Below are positions 16,200 to 25,606 of a DNA stretch of 64,000 bases, in pieces. Within the stretch, counting starts at the first letter, position 1; each line of letters begins with the position of its first letter. The DNA is from Acidimicrobiia bacterium. Lineage in GTDB: Bacteria; Actinomycetota; Acidimicrobiia; Spongiisociales; ZC4RG35. The DNA lies in contig JACCTH010000021.1 in assembly GCA_013812505.1 (NCBI GenBank), positions 1 to 64,000 of the forward strand, given 5' to 3'. A program made the position numbers and the translations under genes. A model generated the notes under the pieces. It made no database searches and was not told the DNA's origin. It saw only the letters and a program-made list of their open reading frames with translations.

Positions 16200-17992
16200 G
16201 TGATCTCCATCGTGCCATCAGCGAGGACGATCAGTCGCTCGCCTTCGTCTAGATAGATCGTCGCATTCGGGCCTTCGATGAGCCTTGGGCCCTCGAGCTC
16301 TGATCCCGGATCGAGCGTTCCCCGGACTTGGCTCCAACTGAGCACTGCGGGCGCAGTGGCGGCCAACCGCACGGTCACGACTTCGAGCTCCACGTCGCTC
16401 GTGACAAAGCCGTTCCGGGCCCGATGGGCGGTTTCAAAATCGACGCGCAAACGACCGCTGCCGCGGACGTATTCCACGGGCGTCTCATGTGATTGCCCGC
16501 GGTAGCGAACATCGATGGAGACGCTCACCTCGTTGGTCTCCACCCCCAACACTGCGGCCATCTCTTCGCGCGCTCGATCTTCGAGGCGTGCAATGGTGTC
16601 ATCGAGGACCTCGGTCTCGACGCCAATCACCGAGTGCGTGACGTCATGTCGCATAGGACTGAGGAGAAGGCCCAACGCCGAGAACACGCCCGGATGCGGT
16701 GGGACCAGGACGGCGGCCATGCCGAGCGCCCGGGCGACGGCCGTGGCGTGGAGCCCCCCCGCTCCCCCGAAGGCCAGCAGCGCCGCTTGGCGAGGATCGG
16801 CGCCTTCCTCAACCGACACCCGCCGGATCGCTCCTTCCATGTGCGCATTGACGATGTTGATCATTCCTCGCGCCACCGCTTCTGGCCTAATCCCCAGCTT
16901 GACGCCTAGCGCCGCCAATGCCCGGTGCGCCAGATCCGCTTCGAGCTCAGTATCTCCCGCGAGCGACGAACCCAACCTGCCCAGCACGAGGTTGGCATCG
17001 GTGACGGTGGGCTCGGTGCCGCCCCGCCCGTAGGCGGCCGGGCCCGGCCAGGCGCCTGCGCTCTGAGGACCGACCCGCAGCGCCCCCCCATCATCGATCC
17101 AGCCAATCGATCCTCCGCCGGCCCCAATAGTGTGAACGGCAACGCTGGGAAAGCGGCAAACGTAGCCGCGAATCGATCGACCACCTCCAAGCTGAGGCTG
17201 ACCGTTCTCGATCCGGCACACGTCGGTGGAGGTTCCGCCCATGTCAAAGGAGATGACTCGCGTCCAGCCATGCCTTGCCCCACACGCGGCGGCAGCAACG
17301 ACTCCGCCCGCGGGACCCGACAGCAAGATCGAGGCGGCGAGCTCGGCGGCGCCGGTGGTCGAGGTGAGACCGCCGGAAGAGCGCATGACCAGCGTCCTGC
17401 GCCCGAGACGATCCTCGAGGGAGTGCAGATAGCTACTGACTACTGGGCGCAGATACGCGTTCAGCACTGTGGTAGCGATCCTCTCGTACTCCCGAAACTC
17501 GGGGTTGACGAACGAGGATCGGCTGACCGGAGTGGACGGGTTCCAGGCTTCGACGGCTTGGGCGACGGCGATCTCGGCGGAGCTGTCCTGATGGGAATCG
17601 AGCAGCCCGATCGCGACTGATTCGGGACGAGCTTCGTCGAGAAAGCGGTGCAGATCCACAACCGAGTCCAAGCCATGCCGTCGGGATCGATCAACCAGGC
17701 TGGGGGGGCGATCGCGGTTGCTGTCATAGAGGGACGGCCGGTCCTGGCGACCGATCTCGAGCACATCCTCGAAGCCGCGGGTCGTGATGAGCGCGGTCCG
17801 CGCTCCCTTGCCTTCGAGGAGGGCATTGGTGGCGACTGTCGTCCCATGCAAGAGCAGCGTGGCGGGCAACCCGGCGATGCCGGCTGCCACTCCTTCGCTT
17901 TGCTCAGGGGAAGTCGGCACCTTGTTCACCCGGAGCGACTGGCCATCCCAGGCAACGACATCGGTAAAGGTTCCCCCGACGTCCACTCCCAC
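16193..17992 (-). CDS. hyuA: Hydantoinase A / oxoprolinase-type subunit
   Basis: This is the ATP-using subunit of the hydantoinase/oxoprolinase superfamily, with an actin-like ATPase fold. The phosphate-binding block GVDVGGTFTDVV is at the extreme N-terminus. Also present are LLHGTTVATNALLEG, SGPAGGVVAAAACG and ISFDMGGTSTDVC, all signatures of HyuA. I prefer the GTG at 17992, just before GVDVGGT. A TTG at 18025 would add 11 residues but overlap the divergent gene at 18017. Together with HyuB it likely opens a cyclic amide or carboxylates a ketone. Substrate not determinable. Confidence 0.87.
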   Translation of the reverse strand: MGVDVGGTFTDVVAWDGQSLRVNKVPTSPEQSEGVAAGIAGLPATLLLHGTTVATNALLEGKGARTALITTRGFEDVLEIGRQDRPSLYDSNRDRPPSLVDRSRRHGLDSVVDLHRFLDEARPESVAIGLLDSHQDSSAEIAVAQAVEAWNPSTPVSRSSFVNPEFREYERIATTVLNAYLRPVVSSYLHSLEDRLGRRTLVMRSSGGLTSTTGAAELAASILLSGPAGGVVAAAACGARHGWTRVISFDMGGTSTDVCRIENGQPQLGGGRSIRGYVCRFPSVAVHTIGAGGGSIGWIDDGGALRVGPQSAGAWPGPAAYGRGGTEPTVTDANLVLGRLGSSLAGDTELEADLAHRALAALGVKLGIRPEAVARGMINIVNAHMEGAIRRVSVEEGADPRQAALLAFGGAGGLHATAVARALGMAAVLVPPHPGVFSALGLLLSPMRHDVTHSVIGVETEVLDDTIARLEDRAREEMAAVLGVETNEVSVSIDVRYRGQSHETPVEYVRGSGRLRVDFETAHRARNGFVTSDVELEVVTVRLAATAPAVLSWSQVRGTLDPGSELEGPRLIEGPNATIYLDEGERLIVLADGTMEITW

Positions 17993-18016
17993 CGCACCTG
18001 TGATAAAAAGTGGCGC

Positions 18017-18268
18017 ATGATCCAAGTCGAGTCAACCCCCAATCCCAACGCGGTCAAGTTCTCGGTCGGCCGGTCGGTAGGTGGACCTGCGACCTTCGTC
18101 GCCGGGCAAGCAACGGATAATGAGATGGCGAAGGAGTTGCTCGACCTGCCGGGGGTCACCAGCATTTTCCTGACAGCCGACTTCGTCACTGTCTCGAAGA
18201 CGCCCGACTCCGATTGGGGAGAGATCGTGCCACGAGCCACTGACATACTGACCGAACATTTCGCTTGA
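18017..18268 (+). CDS. Small NifU N-terminal (Scaffold_Nfu_N) domain protein
   Basis: The 83-residue protein begins MIQVESTPNPNAVKFSVGRS, the diagnostic opening of the Nfu N-terminal domain, and continues with the PGVTSIFLTADFVTVSK block. It lacks the C-terminal CxxC NifU domain that binds the Fe-S cluster, so it is a stand-alone N-domain with no obvious scaffold cysteines. The ATG at 18017 lies 8 bp after a TAAAAA sequence and may be leaderless. Longer in-frame readings overlap hyuA. It overlaps the TTG of the cytochrome b561-like gene (TTGA). Confidence 0.85.
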   Translation: MIQVESTPNPNAVKFSVGRSVGGPATFVAGQATDNEMAKELLDLPGVTSIFLTADFVTVSKTPDSDWGEIVPRATDILTEHFA

Positions 18269-18802
18269 GCATTCTGCCTGCCGAGCCGTCGCCCGGTTAC
18301 TCGTCGGTCAGCAAGTACCTCCACTGGGGAATCTTTTTCTTGATGGCCGCCCAATTCTTCGTGGGCTACTCGATTGAGCGCCTCGATGACGATTCGGGGT
18401 TGTCGGAAGATCGCCTCTTCGCCGTCCACGTTTTTTTCGGGTTGCTGATCCTCCTGCTCTCGGTCTTCAGGATTTGGTGGCGGCGAGCGGCCGCTGCCGC
18501 CGTGGGCGCCGACGCTGTCGAGTTTCGAGCGGCGCTACGCCCATCAAGTCGAGCGCGCCCTCTACGTGCTGATGGTGGGAATTCCCCTCACCGGCCTCGG
18601 CTACGCGTTCACCGACGAGAGACGCCTGCCGCTCATCGGCCGAGTTGACTTCTCGGAGCTATTCGAAGATGCCAAAGACTTCTTTGAGGTGGCCCACATC
18701 GGCAGTCACGTGCTCTTCTTCTTGTTCTTCGCTCTCCACGTTGGCCTGATCCTCAAGCATCAACTTGTGGATCGCGACCGTCTCCTCAACCGGATGTTGT
18801 AA
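18265..18802 (+). pseudogene. Cytochrome b561-like protein, broken by a frameshift
   Basis: From TTG 18265, one frame encodes a b561-type N-terminus (SSVSKYLHWGIFFLMAAQFF, then LFAVHVFFGLLILLLSVFRIWWR) with candidate haem-ligand histidines. After about 18480 the homology moves to the +1 frame, which reads ERPLPPWAPTLSSFERRYAH, then RALYVLMVGIPLTG and a last helix with HIGSHVLFF and LHVGLILKH. A one-base gain or two-base loss in the GC-rich run at about 18478-18500 explains this. It could be a real mutation or an assembly error. Intact, it would be a four-helix di-haem quinone/electron carrier of about 178 aa. Confidence 0.75.
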
Positions 18803-19589
18803 CCACCGGGCTTCCGTCCGGAGAGAACCAAATCACCACGGGCCAGGTGCCTCCCAGCGAGTCTTTGACGCTGACGACCACCCGCCAGAGATCGCCCACC
18901 TGGCCCCCGCCGATCACCAAGCCCTCCTCAGAGGCGACGGTAAGGATCGGTTCCGGCACCTCGTTGGTGACGAAGGCGTCTCCCGATTGCAGCCGTGGGG
19001 TCGGAATCTCCTCGGGGAGATCAACCACGACCCAACCGGCGGGGTCCCAACGCAGGGTCCATGCCAAACCGCGATCGGGAAGCCGCCCGTAGCCTTCCTC
19101 GCCAAGAGCTCCGAGGATTCGCGCCAGGACCACGGCTCGATAGTTGGCACCCACCTCTGTGACTGAGATCGTTCGGGCGGACTCGACGAAGACCCGCTGT
19201 CCTGGAGCCGGCGTCGGCAGGGCCGTTCCGGGTGGGAAAAGGCTCGCCAACTCGGTTGCGTCCGATCCGTCCATCGTCAGATAGGCCTCCGTGATCCATT
19301 CGGCCCAGGCGCCGGCTTCGTCGGCCGCGCCGGGGATCGCCATTAGCGCCGCCTCGCTGAGCAGGGAGATGGAGGTTGTCGTGCTGAGGGTGGTCGGGAC
19401 CGTTGTCACCGTCAGCGTTGTGCCCGGTGGCACCGCCTCACCCCGCGAGACGAGGGTTGCCGTGAGGCCGGCCACGACTAACGCGGCCGCGGCGAGGTAG
19501 GCAATCGTCCGCGGAGGAACCGGACTCCGACTTGGCTTCGACCCGCTCAACTGCTCCCAAGGAATGCGTTCGAAGGTCTCGTCGTCCAT
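18786..19589 (-). CDS. Single-pass membrane protein of unknown function
   Basis: The 267-residue protein has a cytoplasmic N-terminus (MDDETFERIPWEQLSG), one transmembrane segment at about residues 28-47 (IAYLAAAALVVAGLTATLV) and a Thr/Ser-rich stalk (TTVPTTLSTTTS). An extracytoplasmic domain with several Trp-rich strands follows (LAWTLRWDPAGWVVVDLP, DLWRVVVSVKD). No known family. ATG 19589 is chosen over a TTG six codons upstream. The 3' end overlaps the convergent b561-like gene by 17 bp. Confidence 0.68.
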   Translation of the reverse strand: MDDETFERIPWEQLSGSKPSRSPVPPRTIAYLAAAALVVAGLTATLVSRGEAVPPGTTLTVTTVPTTLSTTTSISLLSEAALMAIPGAADEAGAWAEWITEAYLTMDGSDATELASLFPPGTALPTPAPGQRVFVESARTISVTEVGANYRAVVLARILGALGEEGYGRLPDRGLAWTLRWDPAGWVVVDLPEEIPTPRLQSGDAFVTNEVPEPILTVASEEGLVIGGGQVGDLWRVVVSVKDSLGGTWPVVIWFSPDGSPVVTTSG

Positions 19590-19673
19590 CGGCCCAACGT
19601 ACGGCAACTAGGCGACTCGATCAATCCCCTTGTCCAATCCAATCCGAGCCTTTGACTACCCTGCCTCGGGTCC

Positions 19674-20276
19674 ATGACAACTAACTACGATCCCAAACCG
19701 GGCCGCTGGATGCTGCCGCTGGTAGTGCTCGCCATGGTTGCCTTCACCTATCTATTTGTCCGCGAGCTGCCCGCTGCGGCTGGTGGGGAAACTGACGGAT
19801 CGACTACCACCACCGTGTTCGGAGCAACAACGACCACCGCTCTCGACGCGACGACATCAACCTTTCCGGTGGTAGTCGACCCAGAAACTCAGGCCTATCT
19901 CGACACCCTTGCCAGCTATCAGAACCGGATGACCGATTTTCAGACCCAGCTGGCGGCGGCCAACAGCGGCTGGGATGCCAATCCTCGAACTATCACCTTT
20001 GACCAGGCCGAAGCCGCCTTTATTGCCGTGGTGGAAGGGGTATCGGCGCTGGCAAGTGAGGCCGCCGAGCTGGTTCCGCCCGGGCCGCTCGCCGAGGGCC
20101 ATGCGGCGGTGGCCACCGCCGCGCAACAGGCCGCCGACGCCGCCATTGCAGCTCTGGACGGGTTGCGGGCCCCTTCGCCTGACACCGGCGAGACTCGCCG
20201 AAATGCCGTCGCGGCGTTTGACACCGCGGTTGCCGCATTCGGACAAGCGATCGCTGACATCATCCCGGGAGGCTAA
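19674..20276 (+). CDS. Membrane-anchored, Ala-rich protein of unknown function
   Basis: The 200-residue protein has an N-terminal anchor (residues about 12-30, WMLPLVVLAMVAFTYLFV) and a Thr-rich linker (STTTTVFGATTTTALDATT). The C-terminal region of about 130 residues is Ala-rich and predicted helical from its heptad-like pattern (AAVATAAQQAADAAIAALDG). It ends 6 bp before the eis-like gene and may be cotranscribed with it. No function can be assigned. Confidence 0.65.
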   Translation: MTTNYDPKPGRWMLPLVVLAMVAFTYLFVRELPAAAGGETDGSTTTTVFGATTTTALDATTSTFPVVVDPETQAYLDTLASYQNRMTDFQTQLAAANSGWDANPRTITFDQAEAAFIAVVEGVSALASEAAELVPPGPLAEGHAAVATAAQQAADAAIAALDGLRAPSPDTGETRRNAVAAFDTAVAAFGQAIADIIPGG

Positions 20277-20282
20277 GACCGG

Positions 20283-21491
20283 GTGGCGATCGTGATCCGA
20301 CCCGCCGATCCGGCGGAATATTCCGACTTCGCTCAGACGATGGGTCGGGTCTTCGCCTGGGACCCGGAACCGGCAGGCGTGGAACGGTTCCAAACCACGT
20401 GGGAACCCGAACGATCACACTGTGCTTACGACGACGGAAAGATGGTCGCCACGCTGGGAACGTTCAGCTTGACATTGACCGTTCCCGGCGGCTCGATCCC
20501 TGCCGCCGGAACTACCCAGGTTTCGGTCCTTCCCAGCCATCGCCGCCAAGGTTTGCTTCGCAAGTTGATGACCGCTCATCTCGGCGAGGTGGCCGACCGG
20601 GGCGAACCGGTGGTAGCGCTTTGGGCGTCGGAGTCCTCGATTTATGGACGCTTCGGATTCGGGGCGGCCAGTGTGTCCGTCGAGCTGAAGGTTCCGACTC
20701 AGTACCGAGCGTTCCATCGCCTCGCTCCCGAACCGAGTCCGGTCCAACTGATTTCACTCGAGGAAGCAAAAGAGGTAGTGCCGCCGATTCATGCCCGGAT
20801 CGCGGCCGCCTGGTCCGGCATGCCCGTACGACGCCCGAATTGGTGGAATGCTCGTTGGTTCTCGGATCTGCCTTCCGACCGTCGAGGCTCGTCTGCGTTA
20901 CGGGTGGCCGTCTCAAAAGCCGGCGACGGATTCGTCTTCTATCGACAGAAGTCCCAATGGAGCGGGGGTAATCCGGGAGGCGAGCTGATCGTCACCGATC
21001 TCATGGCACAAAGCCCCGAGTCCTGGGCCGGGTTGTGGTCATTCGTGCTGAGTCACGACCTGGTAGGGAGCGTCGAAGCCGATCTGCGTCCCGCCGAGGA
21101 TCCACTGCTCCCAATGCTGGCCGCACCTCGTCGGGCCGCCGCAGTTGCTTCCGATGGCATCTGGACTCGACTCAACGACACCGCCGGAGCGCTCGCCGCC
21201 CGCAAGTATGCCGTCGACGGGGAGCTGGTGATCGAAAGCCATGACCCTTTCGACGGATCGACGAAGACCGTCCACTTGGAAGGTGGACCCGAGGGGGCGA
21301 CTTGCTTGGCCACCGACCGCGCCCCGGACCTGGTTATTGACGCCGAAGACCTCGGCTCGGCCTATCTCGGCTGGTCGCGCTTTCGCAGCCTGGCGCGGAC
21401 GGGAAGGGTCGGCGGTGACCAGGCCGCCCTCACCTTGGCCGACGCCATGTTCGGCTGGAACCCTCTCCCCTGGTGCCCAGAGGTCTTCTAA
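20283..21491 (+). CDS. eis: Eis-type GNAT N-acetyltransferase
   Basis: The 402-residue protein has the three-part layout of the Eis (enhanced intracellular survival) family: a GNAT domain, a second GNAT-like domain and a C-terminal SCP2-like domain. The acetyl-CoA loop is VSVLPSHRRQGLLRKLM (about residues 80-96), followed by ASESSIYGRFGFGAAS, both typical of Eis homologues. The C-terminus ends with a short FGWNPLPWCPEVF tail, fitting the C-terminal carboxylate role known in Eis. Eis enzymes acetylate aminoglycosides, lysines or polyamines; which one applies here is unknown. Confidence 0.85.
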   Translation: MAIVIRPADPAEYSDFAQTMGRVFAWDPEPAGVERFQTTWEPERSHCAYDDGKMVATLGTFSLTLTVPGGSIPAAGTTQVSVLPSHRRQGLLRKLMTAHLGEVADRGEPVVALWASESSIYGRFGFGAASVSVELKVPTQYRAFHRLAPEPSPVQLISLEEAKEVVPPIHARIAAAWSGMPVRRPNWWNARWFSDLPSDRRGSSALRVAVSKAGDGFVFYRQKSQWSGGNPGGELIVTDLMAQSPESWAGLWSFVLSHDLVGSVEADLRPAEDPLLPMLAAPRRAAAVASDGIWTRLNDTAGALAARKYAVDGELVIESHDPFDGSTKTVHLEGGPEGATCLATDRAPDLVIDAEDLGSAYLGWSRFRSLARTGRVGGDQAALTLADAMFGWNPLPWCPEVF

Positions 21492-21524
21492 ACCTCACGC
21501 GTCTGAGAATACGCCCCCCTCCCC

Positions 21525-21556
21525 GGCGCAAAGCGCCTCCATCCCCCCTCCGGGGG
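21525..21556. terminator. Two small hairpins between convergent eis and glnA
   Basis: GGCGC-AAA-GCGCC (21525-21537) and a C-run/G-run hairpin (CCCCC...GGGGG, 21543-21556) lie in the 70-bp spacer between the two converging genes. There is no clear T-run, so termination is only suggested by position. Confidence 0.35.
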
Positions 21557-21561
21557 ACCGT

Positions 21562-22986
21562 TTAGACGTCGTAGAAGAGGTAGAACTCGTATGGGTGGGG
21601 CCGGAGACGGATCGCATCTACCTCCCGGGTCGTTTTGTACTCGATCCACGTCGAGATCAGCCCTTCTGAGAACACCCCGCCGGCGAGCATGAACTCGTGG
21701 TCGGCTTCGAGGGCGGCGAGGGCTTCGTCGAGGCTGCCGGGCACCGATGGCAAGTTCTTCAACTCTTCGGGCGGCAGGTCGTAGATGTCTTTGTCGACGG
21801 GGTCCATCGGCTCGATCCGGTTCTGGATGCCGTCGAGTCCGGCCATCAGCATCGCCGAAAACGCCAAGTAGGGGTTGCAGCTCGGGTCCGGGCAGCGGAA
21901 CTCAAGCCGCTTCGCCGCCGGCTTCTGGCTGTACTGCGGGATCCGGATCGCCGCCGAGCGGTTGCGTGACGAGTAAACCAGGTTGACCGGCGCTTCGTAT
22001 CCAGGGACCAACCGCCGATAGGAGTTCGTGGTGGGCGCGGCAAAGGCGAGGATCGAGGGCGCGTGCTTGAGAAGGCCGCCGATGTACCACCGGGCCATGT
22101 CCGATAGCCCGGCGTACCCGGCTTCGTCGTAGAACAAGGGTTTGTCGCCATTCCACAACGACTGGTGGGTGTGCATCCCCGAGCCGTTGTCTTCGAAGAT
22201 CGGCTTGGGCATGAAGGTCACCGACTTGCCGTGCTGCCAGGCGACGCTTTTGCAGATGTATTTGTAAAGGGTCACCTTGTCAGCCATGCGCAGCAGGGTG
22301 TCGTAGCGCATGTCGATCTCGGCTTGACCCGCCGTGCCGACTTCGTGATGTTGAACCTCGATCTCGATCCCGGCCGCCTCCAGGGCGGCGGTCATCTCCG
22401 ATCGGAGGTCCTGAAAGTGATCGGTCGGCGGGACCGGGAAGTAGCCCTCCTTATAACGGGGCTTGTAACCGAGGTTGCCGCCGGGCTCTTCGCGGCCCGA
22501 GTTCCACGCCCCTTCCTCGGAATCGACGAAGTAGTAGGCCGAGTGCTGGTTCTGCCCGAACCGGGCAGAGTCGAAGATGTAGAACTCGGCCTCGGGGCCC
22601 CAATAGGACGTGTCAGCGAGGCCGGTCGACTGCAAATACGCCTCCGCCTTTTTGGCGACATAACGCGGGTCGCGGTCGTAGGGCTCCCCGGTCAGAGGGT
22701 CATGAACGAAGCAGTAGAGCAGCAATGTCTTCCGGCTTCGGAAAGGATCATCGACAGCCGAGGTCGGGTCCGGGATCAGCAACATGTCGGATTCTTGGAT
22801 GGCCTGGAAGCCGCGGATCGACGAACCGTCGAAGCCAAAGCCGTCTTCGAAAGAATCGGCGGTCAACTGCTTGACCGGCACAGTGAAATGTTGCACTTGT
22901 CCGGGAAGGTCACAAAAGCGGAGGTCGATGAACTCGTAGTCTCCGTCCTTCGTCATCTTCAGGACGTCGGCTGGCGTTTGGGCCAT
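21562..22986 (-). CDS. glnA: Type I glutamine synthetase
   Basis: This is the main ammonium-assimilating enzyme, making glutamine from glutamate, NH3 and ATP. From ATG 22986 it has 474 residues, standard for GSI-beta, with AAAGGAG 8 nt upstream. A GTG at 22995 falls within the ribosome-binding region and is unlikely. Visible motifs are FDGSSIRGF, the ATP/metal block [21 protein letters not shown], and the Glu-containing [10 protein letters not shown] Tyr in [11 protein letters not shown] sits at the adenylylation position, so activity is probably controlled by GlnE. A GlnR-like double box lies about 70 bp upstream. Confidence 0.96.
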   Translation of the reverse strand: MAQTPADVLKMTKDGDYEFIDLRFCDLPGQVQHFTVPVKQLTADSFEDGFGFDGSSIRGFQAIQESDMLLIPDPTSAVDDPFRSRKTLLLYCFVHDPLTGEPYDRDPRYVAKKAEAYLQSTGLADTSYWGPEAEFYIFDSARFGQNQHSAYYFVDSEEGAWNSGREEPGGNLGYKPRYKEGYFPVPPTDHFQDLRSEMTAALEAAGIEIEVQHHEVGTAGQAEIDMRYDTLLRMADKVTLYKYICKSVAWQHGKSVTFMPKPIFEDNGSGMHTHQSLWNGDKPLFYDEAGYAGLSDMARWYIGGLLKHAPSILAFAAPTTNSYRRLVPGYEAPVNLVYSSRNRSAAIRIPQYSQKPAAKRLEFRCPDPSCNPYLAFSAMLMAGLDGIQNRIEPMDPVDKDIYDLPPEELKNLPSVPGSLDEALAALEADHEFMLAGGVFSEGLISTWIEYKTTREVDAIRLRPHPYEFYLFYDV

Positions 22987-23057
22987 GCGAAGCACTCCTT
23001 TGTCGACTGGAACCCTCAGATTTCAACCCATCGGGGTTTCTGAGTGGTTGCGCCATT

Positions 23058-23073
23058 GTTACGGATTTGTTAC
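23058..23073 (-). promoter_or_regulatory. GlnR-like box in the glnA/purA divergent spacer
   Basis: On the minus strand the sequence reads GTAAC-AAATCC-GTAAC followed by AATGGC. It has the 11-bp periodicity of the actinobacterial GlnR a-site/b-site consensus (gTnAC-n6-GaAAC-n6). It is 72 bp upstream of the glnA ATG and 27 bp upstream of the purA ATG. No experimental or database check was possible. Confidence 0.5.
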
Positions 23074-23099
23074 AGCGAAGCCGTCTACCGTTCGCGCAG

Positions 23100-24371
23100 A
23101 TGCCAGCGACGATCGTCCTCGGGGCGCAATGGGGAGACGAGGGCAAGGGACGCGTCACCGATTTCTTCGCCGAGGATTCGGACTTCGTCGTCCGTTACCA
23201 GGGCGGCAACAACGCCGGGCACACGATCATCGTGGGCGACCAGAGGATCGCCCTATCGCTGATCCCCTCCGGGGTCCTCTACCCCGACTGCACCCCGGTG
23301 ATCGGCTCGGGTTGCGTGATCGATCCAAAAGTTCTGCTTGAGGAGATGGACATGCTCGCCGGGCGCGGGATCGATCCTTCTCGTTTGCGGATCTCCGCCA
23401 ACGCCCATCTGATCATGCCCTACCACCGCAAGCTCGACCTGATGCTGGAACGCCATCTCGGTAGCAATCGGATCGGTACTACCAAGCGGGGAATCGGCCC
23501 CGCCTACACCGACAAGTTCGCCCGCACCGGGATCAGGGTCCAAGACCTTTTCGACCCCGACATCTTCCGAGCGAAGGTCGAGGTCGCGTTGGATGAGAAG
23601 AATCGCGTGCTGACCCGGATCTACAACCAGATCGGGTTGAAGGCTGCGGAGATCGCCGATGAGTATCTCGCCTACGCCGAGCGCCTCCTCCCCTATGTCG
23701 CCGACACCGCGTTGCTGCTTTGGGAGGGTTTGGAGGAAGGCAAGAAGGTTTTGCTCGAGGGCGCCCAAGGCACGCTGCTCGACGTCGACCATGGCACCTA
23801 TCCCTTCGTCACCTCGTCAAATCCGACGGCGGGCGGGGCCTTGATCGGTGCCGGCATCGGCCCGGGCGCAATCGAAGAGGTGGTCGGGGTCACCAAGGCC
23901 TACATCTCGCGCGTCGGCACCGGGCCCTTCCCGACCGAGCTCGACGACGAAACCGGGGACCGCTTGATCGAGCTCGGGGGTGAGTACGGAACGGTGACCG
24001 GTCGCCGACGACGATGCGGCTGGCTCGACCTGGTGGCCCTCCGCTATGCGGTCAGAGTGAACGGCCTCACCAAACTCTTCATAACCAAGCTCGACATCCT
24101 CTCAAATTTCCAGACGATCAAAGTGGCGGTGTCTTACGAGAGCGACGACGGCGCCCACGTGGAATTTCCCCGCCAGCATCGGGTGCTGTACAACTGCCGT
24201 CCGGTGTATGCGACGTTCGAAGGCTGGGGCGCGGACATCTCAGCTGCTCGCTCTTACGACGACCTCCCTGCCTCAGTCCAGAATTATCTGGGCTTCATCG
24301 CCGATGAGGCCAAGACTCCAATCGGCTGGGTGTCGGTCGGGCCCGAGCGCAGCCAGCTCGTCACGGTATGA
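23100..24371 (+). CDS. purA: Adenylosuccinate synthetase
   Basis: PurA condenses IMP and aspartate, using GTP, to adenylosuccinate on the AMP branch. The ATG at 23100 gives 423 residues, beginning MPATIVLGAQWGDEGKGRVT with the family P-loop-like GDEGKG. Further signatures are GGNNAGHTI, GTTKRGIGPAY and GRRRRCGWLDLVALRYA. A longer in-frame start adds residues not found in the family. The stop overlaps the purD ATG (ATGA), starting a purA-purD-purE operon divergent from glnA. Confidence 0.96.
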   Translation: MPATIVLGAQWGDEGKGRVTDFFAEDSDFVVRYQGGNNAGHTIIVGDQRIALSLIPSGVLYPDCTPVIGSGCVIDPKVLLEEMDMLAGRGIDPSRLRISANAHLIMPYHRKLDLMLERHLGSNRIGTTKRGIGPAYTDKFARTGIRVQDLFDPDIFRAKVEVALDEKNRVLTRIYNQIGLKAAEIADEYLAYAERLLPYVADTALLLWEGLEEGKKVLLEGAQGTLLDVDHGTYPFVTSSNPTAGGALIGAGIGPGAIEEVVGVTKAYISRVGTGPFPTELDDETGDRLIELGGEYGTVTGRRRRCGWLDLVALRYAVRVNGLTKLFITKLDILSNFQTIKVAVSYESDDGAHVEFPRQHRVLYNCRPVYATFEGWGADISAARSYDDLPASVQNYLGFIADEAKTPIGWVSVGPERSQLVTV

Positions 24372-25597
24372 AGGTGCTGTTGTTGGGCGGAGGCGGTCGC
24401 GAGCACGCCCTGGGCTGGAAGCTGAGCCAGAGCGACCGGCTGTCCCAGCTCATCTCCGCTCCCGGCAACCCGGGTCTCGGCCAGCTGGGCGAGACGTTGC
24501 CTAGTGTTGATCCCACCGACGTCGCTGCGGTTACTCGTCTCGCCGTCGAGCGCGGGGTCGATCTGGTCGTGGTCGGGCCCGAGGCCCCCCTAGCCGCGGG
24601 AGTCGTCGATTCGATCACGGCGGCCGGTGTGCCCGTTTGGGGACCGTCGCAACGGGCGGCGGCTCTCGAAACGTCGAAGGCTTTCGCCAAACAGGTCATG
24701 GATGAGGCCGGCGTACCGACCGCCTGCTGGCAGACATTCGACCAGGTCGATCCCGCCCTCGCCTACCTGCGCGCGCAGCAACCTCCATACGTGATCAAAG
24801 CCAACGGGCTGGCCGCAGGCAAAGGCGTGCTGGTGACAACGGATCAAGCGAAGGCTGAGGCGTGGGTATCGCGCTGCCTAGGCGGCGGCTTCGGCGAGCG
24901 ACGGATCGTCATCGAGGAGTTTCTCCGGGGTCCGGAATTGAGTGTCTTCGCCCTTTGTAGTGGCGACGAGGCCGTCGCCCTCGAACCGGCGCGCGATTTC
25001 AAACGACTGATGGATGGCGATAAGGGTCCCAACACTGGTGGCATGGGGTCCTACTCGCCGGTCACCGGCCTTCCCGGCGGGATCGCCGCGGGAGTGCTCG
25101 CCGACGTGATCAAACCGGTGCTGAAGACCATGATGAACGACGAGCGGCCATACAACGGCTTTCTTTACGTCGGTCTGGTTCTCACCGAATCGGGGCCGGT
25201 AGTTCTCGAGTTCAACTGCCGGCTCGGAGATCCCGAGACACAGGTGCTGATGCCCCGCTTGGCAAGCGATTTGATCGATCTGATCGAGGCATCATTGGGA
25301 GGTCGCGTTGCTGCCCCGGAGTGGAACGACCTTGCCTGCCTCAACGTGGTTCTCGCCGCCCCCGGCTACCCCGAAGCGTCGATCGCCGGGGTGCGTATCC
25401 GGATCGGTGATCTTCCGGATCGCTCTCTCGTTTTTCATGCCGGGACGGGCGAGGACCACAACGGTATCTTCGCTCGCGGTGGACGAGTGCTCAACGTCGT
25501 TGGAACCGGGTCCGGGCTGGCCGAGGCCCGCGCGAATGCCTATGCCGCGGTGAAGGCGATCGAGTTCCCCGGCGCGCTGTTTCGGAGGGATATCTAG
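24368..25597 (+). CDS. purD: Phosphoribosylamine-glycine ligase (GAR synthetase)
   Basis: This is the second step of purine synthesis, an ATP-grasp ligase joining glycine to phosphoribosylamine. The 409-residue protein starts with MKVLLLGGGGREHALGWKLS and contains PYVIKANGLAAGKGVLV. The ATP-grasp core has EEFLRGPELSVFAL, the FKRLMDGDKGPNTGGMGSYS block and LEFNCRLGDPETQVLMPRL. Length and motif order are normal for PurD. It overlaps purA by 4 bp and lies 9 bp before purE. Confidence 0.96.
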   Translation: MKVLLLGGGGREHALGWKLSQSDRLSQLISAPGNPGLGQLGETLPSVDPTDVAAVTRLAVERGVDLVVVGPEAPLAAGVVDSITAAGVPVWGPSQRAAALETSKAFAKQVMDEAGVPTACWQTFDQVDPALAYLRAQQPPYVIKANGLAAGKGVLVTTDQAKAEAWVSRCLGGGFGERRIVIEEFLRGPELSVFALCSGDEAVALEPARDFKRLMDGDKGPNTGGMGSYSPVTGLPGGIAAGVLADVIKPVLKTMMNDERPYNGFLYVGLVLTESGPVVLEFNCRLGDPETQVLMPRLASDLIDLIEASLGGRVAAPEWNDLACLNVVLAAPGYPEASIAGVRIRIGDLPDRSLVFHAGTGEDHNGIFARGGRVLNVVGTGSGLAEARANAYAAVKAIEFPGALFRRDI

Positions 25598-25606
25598 GTT
25601 GGGCAG

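Noticed and set aside
18265-18802. Selenocysteine or programmed frameshift to explain the broken b561-like gene
   Set aside because: The break is a frame change, not an in-frame UGA, and there is no slippery heptamer or hairpin of note; a mutation or sequence error is simpler.
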